Source: Phocaeicola sp.
Lineage (GTDB): Bacteria; Bacteroidota; Bacteroidia; Bacteroidales; Bacteroidaceae
Length of the DNA: 15,810 nucleotides
Assembly (NCBI GenBank): GCA_020026225.1
Contig: JAHHQU010000047.1
Span: 1 to 15,810 of the forward strand
Reading direction: 5' to 3'
Within the stretch, counting starts at the first letter, position 1. Each line of letters starts with the position of its first letter. Of this stretch, positions 6,689 to 15,810 are shown piece after piece. The position numbers and the translations under genes were made by a program. The notes beneath the pieces are model-generated. The model was not told the origin of the DNA, searched no databases, and was given only the letters and a program-made list of their open reading frames with translations.

Positions 6689-9600
6689 TCAATCTTTATT
6701 CGCTTTTTCTGCGTGTTTGTTTGTTCCTGAATTTTTGCCATATCTTTCTTTGAACTGGGTTGGGGTCATGCCTGTGATCTGTTTGAAGGAGGTACTGAAA
6801 TAACGTGGATAGGCAAAACCTACTTCTTGTGAAATTTCTTTGACACTCAATTCTGAAGTCTTTAGAAATTCTGTAGCTTTGTCTATACGCATGTGATTGA
6901 TGTAGTCATTGACTCCGAATCCTGTGATTTTGTTCATCTTGTTATACAGTGAGGCACGGCTCATTCCCATTAGTTGGGTGATGAGACTGATGTTCAAGTC
7001 TTCATTAGACAAGTTTTCTGTAATGATCTTGTTTAGTTCGTTTAGAAATAATTCATCAGCTTGACTGTAGGTAATGTCTTTAGGGGATGGGACTTCTACT
7101 GCAAAACGTTCTTTTAAGAGTTCCTTGCGTTTTTCCAGCAAGTTCCCGATAATAGTTTGCAGAAATCCCATATCGAAAGGTTTCTTCACATAGAAGTCAG
7201 CTCCCAATTTATAACCCATCTTTTCATCTTCTTCTTTGCATCGTGCTGTAAGGAGCACCACAATGATGTGACTGATAGGTTGACTCTTTTTAATTTGTTT
7301 GCAGAGTTCAAATCCATCCATCACGGGCATCATCACATCGCTGACCACAATGTCCGGGTCTTTCTGAAGACAGATATCAAGGGCTTCTGCACCATTGGTT
7401 GCAGTATAAACTGTACGGAATGATTCCTTTAACGTTTCTTGGAGATAGTTCCTCAAATCGTCAGTGTCTTCTACCACCAAGATGGAGTATTTCTTAAGGT
7501 CGACAGACAAATCGGGAGTCGGTTCAATTGAACCGGATGCTTCTTCCTCTTGAATGCCAGGAACGCTTGTTATTTCATCGGCTTGCACTGGAATCTCAAA
7601 ATAGAAAGTAGCTCCTCGGTCAGGATTGTTGTAAGTTCCCAATTGCCCTCCGTGCAGTTCTGCCAGCATTTTTGAATAAGCAAGACCTATCCCACTGCCT
7701 TTGCAGGTGTGGTTCCCCTCATAATTTCGTTCGAAAACATGTAGTAAATCTTGCTCGGAAAGTCCTCTTCCTTCATCGCATACGGCTATTCGTATAAATC
7801 CGTTTTTTTCACATTTCGTTCTCACTTCAATGGTGGTATTTGCCTCGCTGAATTTGATGGCATTCATTAATAAATTGGATAAAATAATTTGACATTTCCA
7901 TTCATCAAACAAAACTTCTCCCAAGGAGGGGTCCAGATCGTAGCTGAGTTTTATGTTTTTTTCTGTCATTTCATTCTTAAAGTCGTTTGAGGTGTCTTTT
8001 ACCCAATCGTTTATGGGATGGTATGCCATTTTCAGGTTATCAGCACCCGATTCTACTCGATGTAAGTCAAGGACCATATTTACCATGTTAAACATGCGTC
8101 CGGCTTGTTTGTATATTTGTCCCAGTTGTTTATACAGTTGTTTCGCATCGTAAAAATCTTCTCCTTTATCCATCAGTCGTTTGAGTGGTGCGTAAATCAA
8201 GGTAAGAGGAGTACGTAGCTCATGGTTTACGTTGATGAGAAAGTTGATCTTTTCTTCGTTGACATGTTGTTTATAGAGGAACATGTTTTGCCGGTTCTTT
8301 TTAGAGTTCTTGTAATACGAATAAATGGCTATCCCTGAAATGACAGCAATAAACAGGAAATAGCTGAGCAGAATGAACCAACTTCTATAATACCAGGGAG
8401 GGAGTACGGTTATTGCCGCTAATTGTACCGGTTGGGTAAGATCTCCTGATTTTGTAGTGCAGGCTGCGTACAACTCGTATTTCCCAGGGGACAATGACGA
8501 TGGCAGAATCATACGTGTATTGTATGATTCAATGTTCTGCCAGACCCCATTCTTTACAATGGAATACTTGATAAGGGTACGTTGAAATACGTCTTCCGCT
8601 CGGATTTGCAGAGTTATATACAAGCTGTTGTAATTGTGAGGAATTTTTATCTCTTTATTTTTTAAAAGACCTGTTATCGATTTTCCATCAAGTAGAAGGT
8701 CTCCTAATTCTATTTCAGGTGAGCTTGCAGAAACTTGCGGAATGTTTCTAGAAATTTGTACCAGTCCTTCGCTCCCTCCCAGATAGATATAATCCTTCTT
8801 AGAAGTGTTTTGGTATGCAAACAGAATTTCATTCGGCAGAAAACCGTCTGATCGGTTTACCTGTGTGAATTTGTTATCTTCTATCTTGTAGGAAAAAAGT
8901 TGGTTCTGAGCTCCTACCCACAGACGATTCTCTCCATCGTATAACAAGAAAGTGATGCTGTCAAATAAATTGGTCGGTATTTCAGCATACGTTTTCTTTT
9001 CCATGTCGTAATAGCCCAATCCTTGGTTGGTAGCCACCCAAATCAGATGACTTTGGTCGTAAGCCAGTGATACGACAGTGTGACGCTTGTCGAGAGAAAA
9101 GAGTAATGAAATCTGATCCGTTTGTTGGTCTACATAATATACTCTATTCTCGCACATGAATAACGAGAACTTTTCATTAGAATGTGCCAGTTTCATATCC
9201 CCCTCTTTAAAGGGCATTCCTGTTTCATCTTTAATCTCAGAAAATTTCTTTTGGCTCGGACGATAGACCCAGCTGCGTTCTCCCAAGATATATATTTTAT
9301 CGGGAGCTACCAGATGTCCCATGGGAAGGTAACCATAAAAGCATTCCTTGAAGTTCGTTTCTTCATTTACAATGATGAATGGACGGTATTTTCCCGTCTT
9401 CTTGTTGAAAGCAAACATTCCTTTGGTATAGATGGATACCAATAGCTCATCTTCATCCAATTCGGAGATAGAAACAATTTTGTCACCATACGTTGTAGGG
9501 AAGTGTTTGAACTGATCGGTTTGTGGATTGAAAAGGTTTAGTCCGCCTCCATCTGTTCCAACCCAAAGCATTCCTCCTTTTTCTTCATACAAACTGATGA

Positions 9601-10660
9601 CTGCAGCTTCGGTCAGACCGTTCGGATCATCCATTGCAGTTTCACCATAGGTCTTTATATAAGATTCTTTGATGCAGAATACGCCTTTACGGACGGTTCC
9701 AGCCCATAAATGCTGGTTCCTTCCTTTGTATAAAGTAGTAATGGCATTCGATGGTATCGTAAAACGATTTCCAGGGATGTGTTTCAATTCTTGAATTTCC
9801 CTGGTCTGTAAGTTCAGCCGTTTGATACCTTCTCCATCAGTACAAATCCAAAGGAAGCCTTTAGACTCTAACAGACCGAGGGTGAAGTTTGTATCAAACC
9901 CTTTTGTATCGACGGTATAGTGTTCTAATAATTTTCCTTTCATGGAATACCTGTACAATCCACTGCCTTGGGTGGACACATAGATGTTCCGGTCGGAAGT
10001 TACACATACCGACTTTATCAGATGATGTTCTTTGTTTATGAAAGGATTTATTTTCATTGTACGTGTATCCATCAGATACAATCCTTGCTCTTTCGTGGCC
10101 AGAAGTAGTTTCCCTTTGGCATATTTTTGGATGTCTATAATACGAAAATCGGTGTCTCCATATGCTGCCTGTTCACATACTTTTCTTTCTTCTAAAATAT
10201 CCTTTTTATAGTTGTATCTCAATATCGTATTTTCACTGCCGAAAAATAGTCCTTCCTTCGAGGAATACGATGTAAAAACATGGCGATAATAACGGCGGAT
10301 AAATTTGTCGAGTTGCTTGTTGTATACCGAAAGACCGTCCAGAGTTCCAGCCCAGATGTTACCGATGGAGTCTTCTACCAACGTATTCACTTGATTGTTG
10401 GGTAAGGAAAGAGAATCTTCAGGATTGAAGAAATAATTTGTGAACTTGTGTTGCTTGAAAACATTTACTCCTTTTTTTGTTCCTAACCATAATGCTCCTT
10501 TCTGGTCTTCTAAAATAGCTTGAATGGTGGACTGCGAGAGTCCTTGTTCTATTGAAAGTTCATAAAATGAATAGCAGTTGCTATTTCCTTTCAGCTCTTG
10601 AAAGAATGAAAAGAGTACGATAAAAACCAAGAAAACATCAAAGAATTGATTTCGCTTCAT
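6689..10660 (-). CDS. Hybrid two-component system sensor-regulator of a polysaccharide utilisation locus
   Basis: This 1323-residue single-chain sensor and transcription factor begins with a signal peptide (about 1-25, VFLVFIVLFSFF). It continues with a periplasmic double beta-propeller of Reg_prop repeats (about 30-640, recurring LWxGT and LWVG motifs such as ALWLGT, NIWAGT, MLWVGT, RLWVGA) and a Y_Y_Y domain (about 690-752). One membrane helix lies at about 758-782. The kinase follows: H813 in VNHELRTP, N933 in the N box, DEGRGL at 962-967, and GSGIGL at 988-993. The receiver has E1064/D1065, phospho-acceptor D1108, T1138 and K1160. An AraC-type helix-turn-helix spans about 1205-1308. All key residues are present, so it looks functional. 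In this family the propellers bind an oligosaccharide and activate the neighbouring susCD genes. Here it is divergent from susC across 280 bp and ends 29 bp from the convergent barrel gene. Confidence 0.95.
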   Translation of the reverse strand: MKRNQFFDVFLVFIVLFSFFQELKGNSNCYSFYELSIEQGLSQSTIQAILEDQKGALWLGTKKGVNVFKQHKFTNYFFNPEDSLSLPNNQVNTLVEDSIGNIWAGTLDGLSVYNKQLDKFIRRYYRHVFTSYSSKEGLFFGSENTILRYNYKKDILEERKVCEQAAYGDTDFRIIDIQKYAKGKLLLATKEQGLYLMDTRTMKINPFINKEHHLIKSVCVTSDRNIYVSTQGSGLYRYSMKGKLLEHYTVDTKGFDTNFTLGLLESKGFLWICTDGEGIKRLNLQTREIQELKHIPGNRFTIPSNAITTLYKGRNQHLWAGTVRKGVFCIKESYIKTYGETAMDDPNGLTEAAVISLYEEKGGMLWVGTDGGGLNLFNPQTDQFKHFPTTYGDKIVSISELDEDELLVSIYTKGMFAFNKKTGKYRPFIIVNEETNFKECFYGYLPMGHLVAPDKIYILGERSWVYRPSQKKFSEIKDETGMPFKEGDMKLAHSNEKFSLFMCENRVYYVDQQTDQISLLFSLDKRHTVVSLAYDQSHLIWVATNQGLGYYDMEKKTYAEIPTNLFDSITFLLYDGENRLWVGAQNQLFSYKIEDNKFTQVNRSDGFLPNEILFAYQNTSKKDYIYLGGSEGLVQISRNIPQVSASSPEIELGDLLLDGKSITGLLKNKEIKIPHNYNSLYITLQIRAEDVFQRTLIKYSIVKNGVWQNIESYNTRMILPSSLSPGKYELYAACTTKSGDLTQPVQLAAITVLPPWYYRSWFILLSYFLFIAVISGIAIYSYYKNSKKNRQNMFLYKQHVNEEKINFLINVNHELRTPLTLIYAPLKRLMDKGEDFYDAKQLYKQLGQIYKQAGRMFNMVNMVLDLHRVESGADNLKMAYHPINDWVKDTSNDFKNEMTEKNIKLSYDLDPSLGEVLFDEWKCQIILSNLLMNAIKFSEANTTIEVRTKCEKNGFIRIAVCDEGRGLSEQDLLHVFERNYEGNHTCKGSGIGLAYSKMLAELHGGQLGTYNNPDRGATFYFEIPVQADEITSVPGIQEEEASGSIEPTPDLSVDLKKYSILVVEDTDDLRNYLQETLKESFRTVYTATNGAEALDICLQKDPDIVVSDVMMPVMDGFELCKQIKKSQPISHIIVVLLTARCKEEDEKMGYKLGADFYVKKPFDMGFLQTIIGNLLEKRKELLKERFAVEVPSPKDITYSQADELFLNELNKIITENLSNEDLNISLITQLMGMSRASLYNKMNKITGFGVNDYINHMRIDKATEFLKTSELSVKEISQEVGFAYPRYFSTSFKQITGMTPTQFKERYGKNSGTNKHAEKANKD

Positions 10661-10940
10661 TGTTTTAATGACTAGTAAAAGATTAGTTTATGTTGTTGGG
10701 TTAACTATAAGTTTTTAGGCTAAAAATCATATATTTCTAGTCTTTTTTCTATAGAAACAAATGTAATTAGCAAATAGTTGACTTTAGTAGACGATTCTTG
10801 ACTAAAATTTTGCAAGTTTTTTCTTCCAATAGTCATTTTTTGATTCCTTTTATACTGTCTTGGACATCCATCATGATGAACTCGCATAATTTTACGGCAC
10901 ATGAAAAAACATTTTTAATCTTAAAAAAACTTCTAGATTT
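10661..10940. promoter_or_regulatory. Divergent regulatory region between hybrid sensor and susC
   Basis: This is the expected place for the AraC-type domain of the sensor to bind. TTGACT occurs at 10778-10783 and 10798-10803, 20 bp or about two helical turns apart. CATCATGATG (10869-10878) is a perfect 10-bp palindrome. For susC I find only a weak -7, TAATTTTA (10887-10894), without a matching -33. That fits a promoter that needs an activator. None of these sites is proven. Confidence 0.4.
10758..10765 (-). promoter_or_regulatory. Candidate -7 element for the hybrid sensor gene
   Basis: On the minus strand TACATTTG fits TAnnTTTG exactly, about 98 bp upstream of the start codon. I see no good -33 TTTG at the expected distance, so the promoter may be weak or depend on an activator. 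The leader would be about 90 nt. Confidence 0.4.
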
Positions 10941-13900
10941 ATGTACGAAAAACGCGGTAGTCTTTCTGCAAGTATGTGGAGACGTAAATCCTTATTAAAA
11001 GCTTCGCCTATACTTATGGGTATGCTTTTAGCCGGTTCGCCTGTTGTCGCTTATGCTGAGTTACCTTCTTCAGCGGTTCAAACCATTAATCAGCAGACCA
11101 TCACTATAAAAGGTATGGTCGTTGATTCCAAGGGTGAGGCTTTGATTGGTGTGAATGTATTAGAGGTAGGTACCTCAAATGGTACGATTACCGATTTTGA
11201 TGGAAATTTCCAGTTGACCGTTCATTCCAATGCTAAAATCAAGATTTCTTATATTGGATACCAAGATGTAGTGGTGGCTGCTACTAATCAGAAAGACCTT
11301 AAAGTTACTTTAAAAGAAGATACAAAGGCTCTTGATGAAGTTGTGGTTATCGGTTATGGTGCTGTTCGTAAAGCAGATTTAGCCGGTTCGGTTGCTGTAT
11401 TGGATAACAAGAGTTTCAAGGATCAGCCTATTACCCGTACTTCTGATGCTCTGCAAGGACGTGTTTCTGGTGTTCAGGTTGAATCCAATGGTCTTCCGGG
11501 CGGACAGGTAAAGATTCGTGTACGTGGTGCCAACTCTGTCAATAAAAGTAATGATCCTTTGTATGTGGTAGATGGTATCATTCGCGAAAGTGGCTTGGAT
11601 GGAATCAGTCCAGAGGATATTCAGTCTATGCAGGTATTGAAGGATGCTTCTTCAACGGCTATCTATGGTGCCCGTGGTTCTAATGGTGTGATTCTCATTA
11701 CTACCAAGAGTGGTAAGGCAGGGGCCAACCGAATTACTTTCGATGCTTCTGTAGGTATTTCTAACGTCTCAAAGGATTACGATCTTTTGGGAGCCTATGA
11801 TTACGCTCAGGCTTTGAAGGATGTGAAAGGTACTATTTTTTCTGCAGAAGAAATGGAAGGATATAAAAATGGTACGTTAGGAGTTGATTGGCAGGATCAG
11901 ATTTATCAGACAGCCATTACACAAGACTATAAGTTGGCTATTACAGGCGGTAATGAAAAGACTCAGTATTATTTCTCAGGAAATTATATGAAGCAGGAAG
12001 GTTTGTTGAAGACAACGGATCATGAACGTTACCAAGCTAAATTAAATGTCACTTCACAAGTGAAAGATTGGCTTCATTTGACTGCTGATGTGAATGCAGC
12101 GCACAGTATCTCACACGGAGCTACCGTCAATTCAAGTGCGGATAACGTGATTTATGTTGCCAACAATTATTCTCCAACTATGGAAATCATGGATGAATAT
12201 GGCAATTACAATAAGGACCCGTACAACTCAATCCAGCATAGCCCGGTAGGACAATTGGTCAAGAACAAGCGTGAAGGAATGGATAATGTGTTCAATGCTC
12301 ATGTGGACTTGCGATTCAATATTGTTAAGGGATTGACTTTTACGACCACCAACGGCGTTGATTATTTTGATGGCAAGAATTATGGTTTCTCCAGTAAGCT
12401 CGTATTTCCGAATAGCAGCATGAATAACAGCGATGCATACCGTATGAGTTTGCAGACCACCAATAACTTGACTTATATCGGTGATTGGGGAGATCATCAT
12501 CTTACTGCTACAGCTGTATATGAAGCTACAAAATCAGAAAGCCGTAACATGGGTATCACAGGACGTGATCTTCTTACAGAGGGAGTTACTTGGTATAATG
12601 TGGGATTGGCTGCCAATCGTGATGCTTCAAATAGCTTCAGTGATTGGGCTCTTGTTTCTGGTGTGGGACGTGTCATGTATAATTTTGCAGACCGTTACCT
12701 TTTGACTGGTACATTTCGTGCAGATGGCTCTTCTCGTTTTATGAATGACAAGTGGGGCTTTTTCCCTTCTATTGCAGCTGCTTGGATGGTAAGTAATGAG
12801 AAGTTCATGAAGAATGTCAAGTTTATCAACGAATTGAAATTGCGTGCTAGCTATGGTATTGTCGGTAATCAGGCAATAGAGCCATATTCAACACTGGGGT
12901 TGATGAGCCAAGATAATTACAATTTTGGTACATCAAGCGATTACACGGGCTATTGGTCATCAAATGTTCCAGCTCCTGATTTGACGTGGGAGAAGACTAA
13001 TCAGTTCGACTTTGGTATTGACCTATCTGTCCTCAATCATCGTTTGAGTTTAGGACTTGACTTCTTTTACAAGAAAACGACCGACGCATTGCTTTCCAAG
13101 AGTATCCCTGGATATCTGGGAGGCGGTTCTTATTGGGTAAACGACGGCGAAATTGAGAATAAAGGGGTGGATTTCTCTTTGACTGCTCATCTGTTCCAAG
13201 GAGAAGGCTTCAACTGGTCATCTACTCTGAATGGTACTTTCCTTAAGAATAAGGTAAAGAAACTTTCCGGAGGTCCAGAAGAACTTATCTTTGGTACTTC
13301 ACCGGCTCCAGGTATGGTTAAGTCTGTAACGGTTATAAAAGAAGGTGAGCCTATTGGTACCCTCTATGGTTATATTTGGGATGGCCTTGACGAGCATGGG
13401 GTAGATAAATACAAAGATTTGAATAAAAATGGGCAACTGGATGCTGGCGACCAGACTGTAATAGGTCATGCTAATCCTGACTTCACATTTGGGTGGAACA
13501 ACTCATTCTCTTATAAGAATTGGGATTTGAACATGTTCTTTACCGGTTCATTAGGTGCACAACGTTTGAATATGGCTCATTATGCCATGTCAACTATGAA
13601 TGGTAATACCAAATTTATCACATACGCTGATGCTTATAACCAAAACTTTGATCAAATAGGACAGGGGGCTTTTTATGCAACTCTGAAAGGTGAGTCCAAA
13701 CACATCGGTGAGTCTTCTAAATGGGTAGAAGATGCAGATTATTTCCGCTTGGACAACATTTCCTTGTCATATAACCTTTCTAAGAAAGTGACGAAGTTCG
13801 CCGATTTCCGTTTTACAGTCAGTGCACAGAACTTGTTTACGATATCGGGCTATAAAGGTATGGATCCTGCAGGTTCTACTTTCTCAACGGGAAATATTGA

Positions 13901-13976
13901 TGGTGATGCAGGTATAGATATGGGAGCTTATCCATGTCCTCGTACCTTCACTTTCGGTGTACGAATGAACTTCTAA
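10941..13976 (+). CDS. susC: SusC/RagA-family TonB-linked outer-membrane glycan transporter
   Basis: The protein is 1011 residues. The signal peptide lies at about 12-39 (WRRKSLLKASPILMGMLLAG then VVAYA). A carboxypeptidase-D-like regulatory domain covers about 53-127 (IKGMVVDSKGEALIGVNV and DFDGNFQL). The SusC TonB-box region LDEVVVIGYG is at 131-140. The plug covers about 142-257, with the family motif DPLYVVDGI at 205-213 and the YGARGSNGVILITTK stretch. A 22-strand-type barrel fills the rest and ends in the aromatic TFGVRMNF. There is no STN domain, so signalling through an anti-sigma factor is not expected; this agrees with control by the adjacent hybrid sensor. It imports oligosaccharides with TonB/ExbBD energy in complex with SusD, encoded 28 bp downstream. 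ATG 10974 (residue 12) is an alternative start that would leave a tidier signal peptide. The glycan cannot be named from the sequence. Confidence 0.95.
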   Translation: MYEKRGSLSASMWRRKSLLKASPILMGMLLAGSPVVAYAELPSSAVQTINQQTITIKGMVVDSKGEALIGVNVLEVGTSNGTITDFDGNFQLTVHSNAKIKISYIGYQDVVVAATNQKDLKVTLKEDTKALDEVVVIGYGAVRKADLAGSVAVLDNKSFKDQPITRTSDALQGRVSGVQVESNGLPGGQVKIRVRGANSVNKSNDPLYVVDGIIRESGLDGISPEDIQSMQVLKDASSTAIYGARGSNGVILITTKSGKAGANRITFDASVGISNVSKDYDLLGAYDYAQALKDVKGTIFSAEEMEGYKNGTLGVDWQDQIYQTAITQDYKLAITGGNEKTQYYFSGNYMKQEGLLKTTDHERYQAKLNVTSQVKDWLHLTADVNAAHSISHGATVNSSADNVIYVANNYSPTMEIMDEYGNYNKDPYNSIQHSPVGQLVKNKREGMDNVFNAHVDLRFNIVKGLTFTTTNGVDYFDGKNYGFSSKLVFPNSSMNNSDAYRMSLQTTNNLTYIGDWGDHHLTATAVYEATKSESRNMGITGRDLLTEGVTWYNVGLAANRDASNSFSDWALVSGVGRVMYNFADRYLLTGTFRADGSSRFMNDKWGFFPSIAAAWMVSNEKFMKNVKFINELKLRASYGIVGNQAIEPYSTLGLMSQDNYNFGTSSDYTGYWSSNVPAPDLTWEKTNQFDFGIDLSVLNHRLSLGLDFFYKKTTDALLSKSIPGYLGGGSYWVNDGEIENKGVDFSLTAHLFQGEGFNWSSTLNGTFLKNKVKKLSGGPEELIFGTSPAPGMVKSVTVIKEGEPIGTLYGYIWDGLDEHGVDKYKDLNKNGQLDAGDQTVIGHANPDFTFGWNNSFSYKNWDLNMFFTGSLGAQRLNMAHYAMSTMNGNTKFITYADAYNQNFDQIGQGAFYATLKGESKHIGESSKWVEDADYFRLDNISLSYNLSKKVTKFADFRFTVSAQNLFTISGYKGMDPAGSTFSTGNIDGDAGIDMGAYPCPRTFTFGVRMNF

Positions 13977-14004
13977 TTATGTTAACATAAATTGAATTAA
14001 TAAG

Positions 14005-15651
14005 ATGAAAACAAAAATATTTATGGCAAGCCTGATGATGGCTTCCACTCTTTTCAGTTCTTGTAGCGATTTCCTTAAGGAGGATCCAAAGGGACATCTT
14101 ACAGCTGAAAATTACTTCAATACCTTGGATGAATTGAAAATGGCTACTGTGACGTTGGCTAAAAAAGCTCAGGCAACTCAGATACATACAAATATGCTGT
14201 ATCCGCAGTGGCAAGGTGATGACATTACAGCGAATCCTGGAAGTAACAAACAGGCTTGTGCTGAAATGGACAAGTTTGATGTTACTGATAACAATAAAGG
14301 TGTAAACGATGCCTGGAATCGTAATTTTACTTTGATAAAGGCTGCCAATTATGTAATCAACAATGCATCAAAGACACCGACATCTCAGGAAGAAATTAAT
14401 ATTGCTATTGGTCAGGGAAAGTATTGGAGAGCATTTGCATACTTTTATCTGGTGCGTCTCTTTGGTCCGATTCCATTGAATTTGGATAATACGAATGATA
14501 ACTATACTGCGACTTTGACTTCCGAGGATAAAATATACGAACAGATTGTTCAAGACCTCTTGGATGCAGAGGAAATTCTTCCTACCAGTTACAAGGATGC
14601 TCCACGTAGATTGAATGGAGTTGATGTGTATGTTACCAAACAGGCTGCTACTGCAACTCTTTCAGCTGTGTATATGGCAATGGCTGGTTATCCTCTGAAT
14701 AAAGGAACAGAATATTATGCAAAGGCTGCAGAAAAAGCTAAGGAAGTCATTCAGGGAGTGAAATCGGGTAAGTATGACTTCAAATTGGAGGATGATTACC
14801 GCATGGTTTATTCAATGGCGAACAATTATAATAAAGAAACGGTTTTGGGTATCAACAATTCTCCGGTTCAGGATTGGGCTCAGGACTCGGAATTTCCACT
14901 TTGTCAGTTGTTTGAATCACTCGATGGATGGGGTGATGGATGGGGTGAAATCCGTTTCTGGAAGCGTTTCCCTGAAGGACCTCGTAAAGACGCTACGTAT
15001 GCGAAAAAGATTTTTTATAAGGGTAAGTTGGTCGACTTTTGGGAGAAAGGTAGCAATGATGAAGGAGAAGTGGTTCCTTTGATTCCAGAGATGCATCCGA
15101 TGTTTTGTCTGTTTACTTTGAATGCAGATGAACAAGGAAATGCAATCCTTAATGCTACATTCGACTATACCAAACCTTATAATACGAAACGAATGACCAA
15201 TGATCACCGTCATCGGGTTATTCGCTATTCTGAAGTCATGTTATGGTATGCAGAGTCAATCGCCCGTACGGGTAAGGTAGATGATTTGGCAAAAGAATGT
15301 TTGCGTTCAGTTCGTAAAAGAGCGGTGAATCCGAAGGATGTAGATGTGGTAGATAATGTATCTATTGATGCCATGACTCCAGAACAATTTGCTGAAGCCG
15401 CATACCAAGAACATGGATGGGAAGTGGCAGGTTATTGGGTGGCTATGGTCACTCGTCGTCAGGACCAATTCCGTATGAATCGTTTGAAAGATACATTTGA
15501 AGAACGTGTTAAGAATTCACCGATCGAAGTCGCTCCAGGAGTCATGTTGGAGGAGAGTGTTAAATTCACCAATAAGACTTGGAATGACAAGTTGATGTAT
15601 TTGCCGTATCCTTCTTCAGATGCAATGATGAATCCTAATCTGAGACGTTGA
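14005..15651 (+). CDS. susD: SusD/RagB-family surface glycan-binding lipoprotein
   Basis: The protein is 548 residues. The signal peptide ends in a lipobox, LFSSC, so cleavage by signal peptidase II would leave lipidated C20. The following SDFLKEDP is acidic, in line with the Bacteroidota surface-export signal. The mature start (FLKEDPKGHLTAENYFNT) is the standard SusD opening. A TPR-like helical part includes GQGKYWRAFAYFYLVRLFG at about 138-156, the conserved RAFAYF-LVRLFGPIP stretch. The protein ends KLMYLPYPSSDAMMNPNLRR, corresponding to the usual LP-P---E---NPNL tail, so it is full length. It caps SusC and captures the glycan at the cell surface. The pair is co-transcribed, with 28 bp between the genes. 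Confidence 0.95.
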   Translation: MKTKIFMASLMMASTLFSSCSDFLKEDPKGHLTAENYFNTLDELKMATVTLAKKAQATQIHTNMLYPQWQGDDITANPGSNKQACAEMDKFDVTDNNKGVNDAWNRNFTLIKAANYVINNASKTPTSQEEINIAIGQGKYWRAFAYFYLVRLFGPIPLNLDNTNDNYTATLTSEDKIYEQIVQDLLDAEEILPTSYKDAPRRLNGVDVYVTKQAATATLSAVYMAMAGYPLNKGTEYYAKAAEKAKEVIQGVKSGKYDFKLEDDYRMVYSMANNYNKETVLGINNSPVQDWAQDSEFPLCQLFESLDGWGDGWGEIRFWKRFPEGPRKDATYAKKIFYKGKLVDFWEKGSNDEGEVVPLIPEMHPMFCLFTLNADEQGNAILNATFDYTKPYNTKRMTNDHRHRVIRYSEVMLWYAESIARTGKVDDLAKECLRSVRKRAVNPKDVDVVDNVSIDAMTPEQFAEAAYQEHGWEVAGYWVAMVTRRQDQFRMNRLKDTFEERVKNSPIEVAPGVMLEESVKFTNKTWNDKLMYLPYPSSDAMMNPNLRR

Positions 15652-15663
15652 TAAGGTTAAAAA

Positions 15664-15682
15664 TGTCATTTTACTTATGACA
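15664..15682 (+). other. Small hairpin after susD
   Basis: TGTCAT (15664-15669) pairs with ATGACA (15677-15682) around a 7-nt loop. It begins 12 bp past the susD stop and has no T tract, so it is not a terminator by itself. It could protect the 3' end of a processed susCD transcript. Confidence 0.3.
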
Positions 15683-15741
15683 GTTCTTGAGCGTTGTATT
15701 TGTGAAAACGCATCGCTTTTCTGTACTTGTACGAAGAAGAG

Positions 15742-15764
15742 GGTGTGTCAAATCACCTTTTTTT
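15742..15764 (+). terminator. Weak terminator-like hairpin after susD
   Basis: GGTG (15742-15745) pairs with CACC (15754-15757), with possible G-T and A-T pairs outside, followed directly by seven T. The stem is short, so termination would be partial. Partial termination after susCD is plausible when more genes of the locus follow. Confidence 0.35.
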
Positions 15765-15779
15765 AAAAAAAGAGCGCTG

Positions 15780-15810
15780 TATAGCCGAACTTCCTTGCGA
15801 AGCGGTTATA
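15780..15810 (+). other. Stem-loop cut by the window edge, possible terminator
   Basis: TATAGCCG (15780-15787) pairs with CGGTTATA (15803-15810), with one G-T pair. CTTC (15790-15793) pairs with GAAG (15799-15802) beyond a two-base AA bulge, leaving a 5-nt loop. The left arm is preceded by AAAAAAAGAGCGCTG (15765-15779), so the stem may continue past the window as a bidirectional terminator. Confidence 0.45.

Noticed and set aside
6195..6692. 165-codon minus-strand frame opposite the end of the barrel gene
   Set aside because: It lies antisense to well-supported barrel strands and its product has no recognisable domain or signal; a shadow of the real gene.
15735..15752. GAGGGTGTGTCAAA as a possible insertion-sequence end
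   Set aside because: No matching inverted end, target duplication or transposase is visible in the window; a terminator-like reading explains it as well.

Overview
The window looks like chromosomal DNA from a gut-type member of the Bacteroidota (Bacteroides, Phocaeicola or a close relative). The evidence is an adjacent SusC/SusD pair next to a divergent hybrid two-component regulator, a SusD lipoprotein signal of the Bacteroidota type, moderately AT-rich DNA, and several matches to the Bacteroides promoter consensus (-33 TTTG, -7 TAnnTTTG) with little use of Shine-Dalgarno sites.

Left block (1-2440): a two-gene operon on the minus strand. It encodes an ABC/SMC-like AAA ATPase followed 11 bp later by a TOPRIM-like RloB-family protein. 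This is the RloA/RloB or AbiL type of phage-defence pair. It has its own promoter (2409-2440) and a hairpin after the second gene (136-180). Bases 1-135 hold nothing I can call.

Intergenic block (2377-3392): about 1 kb without a convincing protein gene. It is not empty. It holds an operator-like near-palindrome, a diverged tandem duplication with a unit of about 118 bp, and a perfect 16-bp intrinsic terminator on the plus strand. Together these suggest a decayed small gene or an uncharacterised short transcript.

Middle block (3353-6659): a membrane-tethered winged-helix (OmpR/PhoB-type) regulator followed by an outer-membrane beta-barrel protein of the TonB-receptor-like class. Between them, just upstream of a good Bacteroides promoter, are three AGTCA/TGTCA half-sites exactly 11 bp apart. 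That is the geometry used by PhoB-type DNA-binding domains. I infer that the regulator controls the barrel gene through these repeats.

Right block (6689-15810): the start of a polysaccharide utilisation locus. A full-length hybrid two-component sensor-regulator (minus strand) is divergent from susC and susD (plus strand). The sensor would detect a glycan fragment in the periplasm and activate susCD. SusD captures the glycan at the surface and SusC imports it with TonB energy. No glycoside hydrolase lies in the window, so the substrate cannot be named. Past susD the sequence holds a small hairpin, a weak terminator-like hairpin and a strong stem-loop that appears to run off the window edge.
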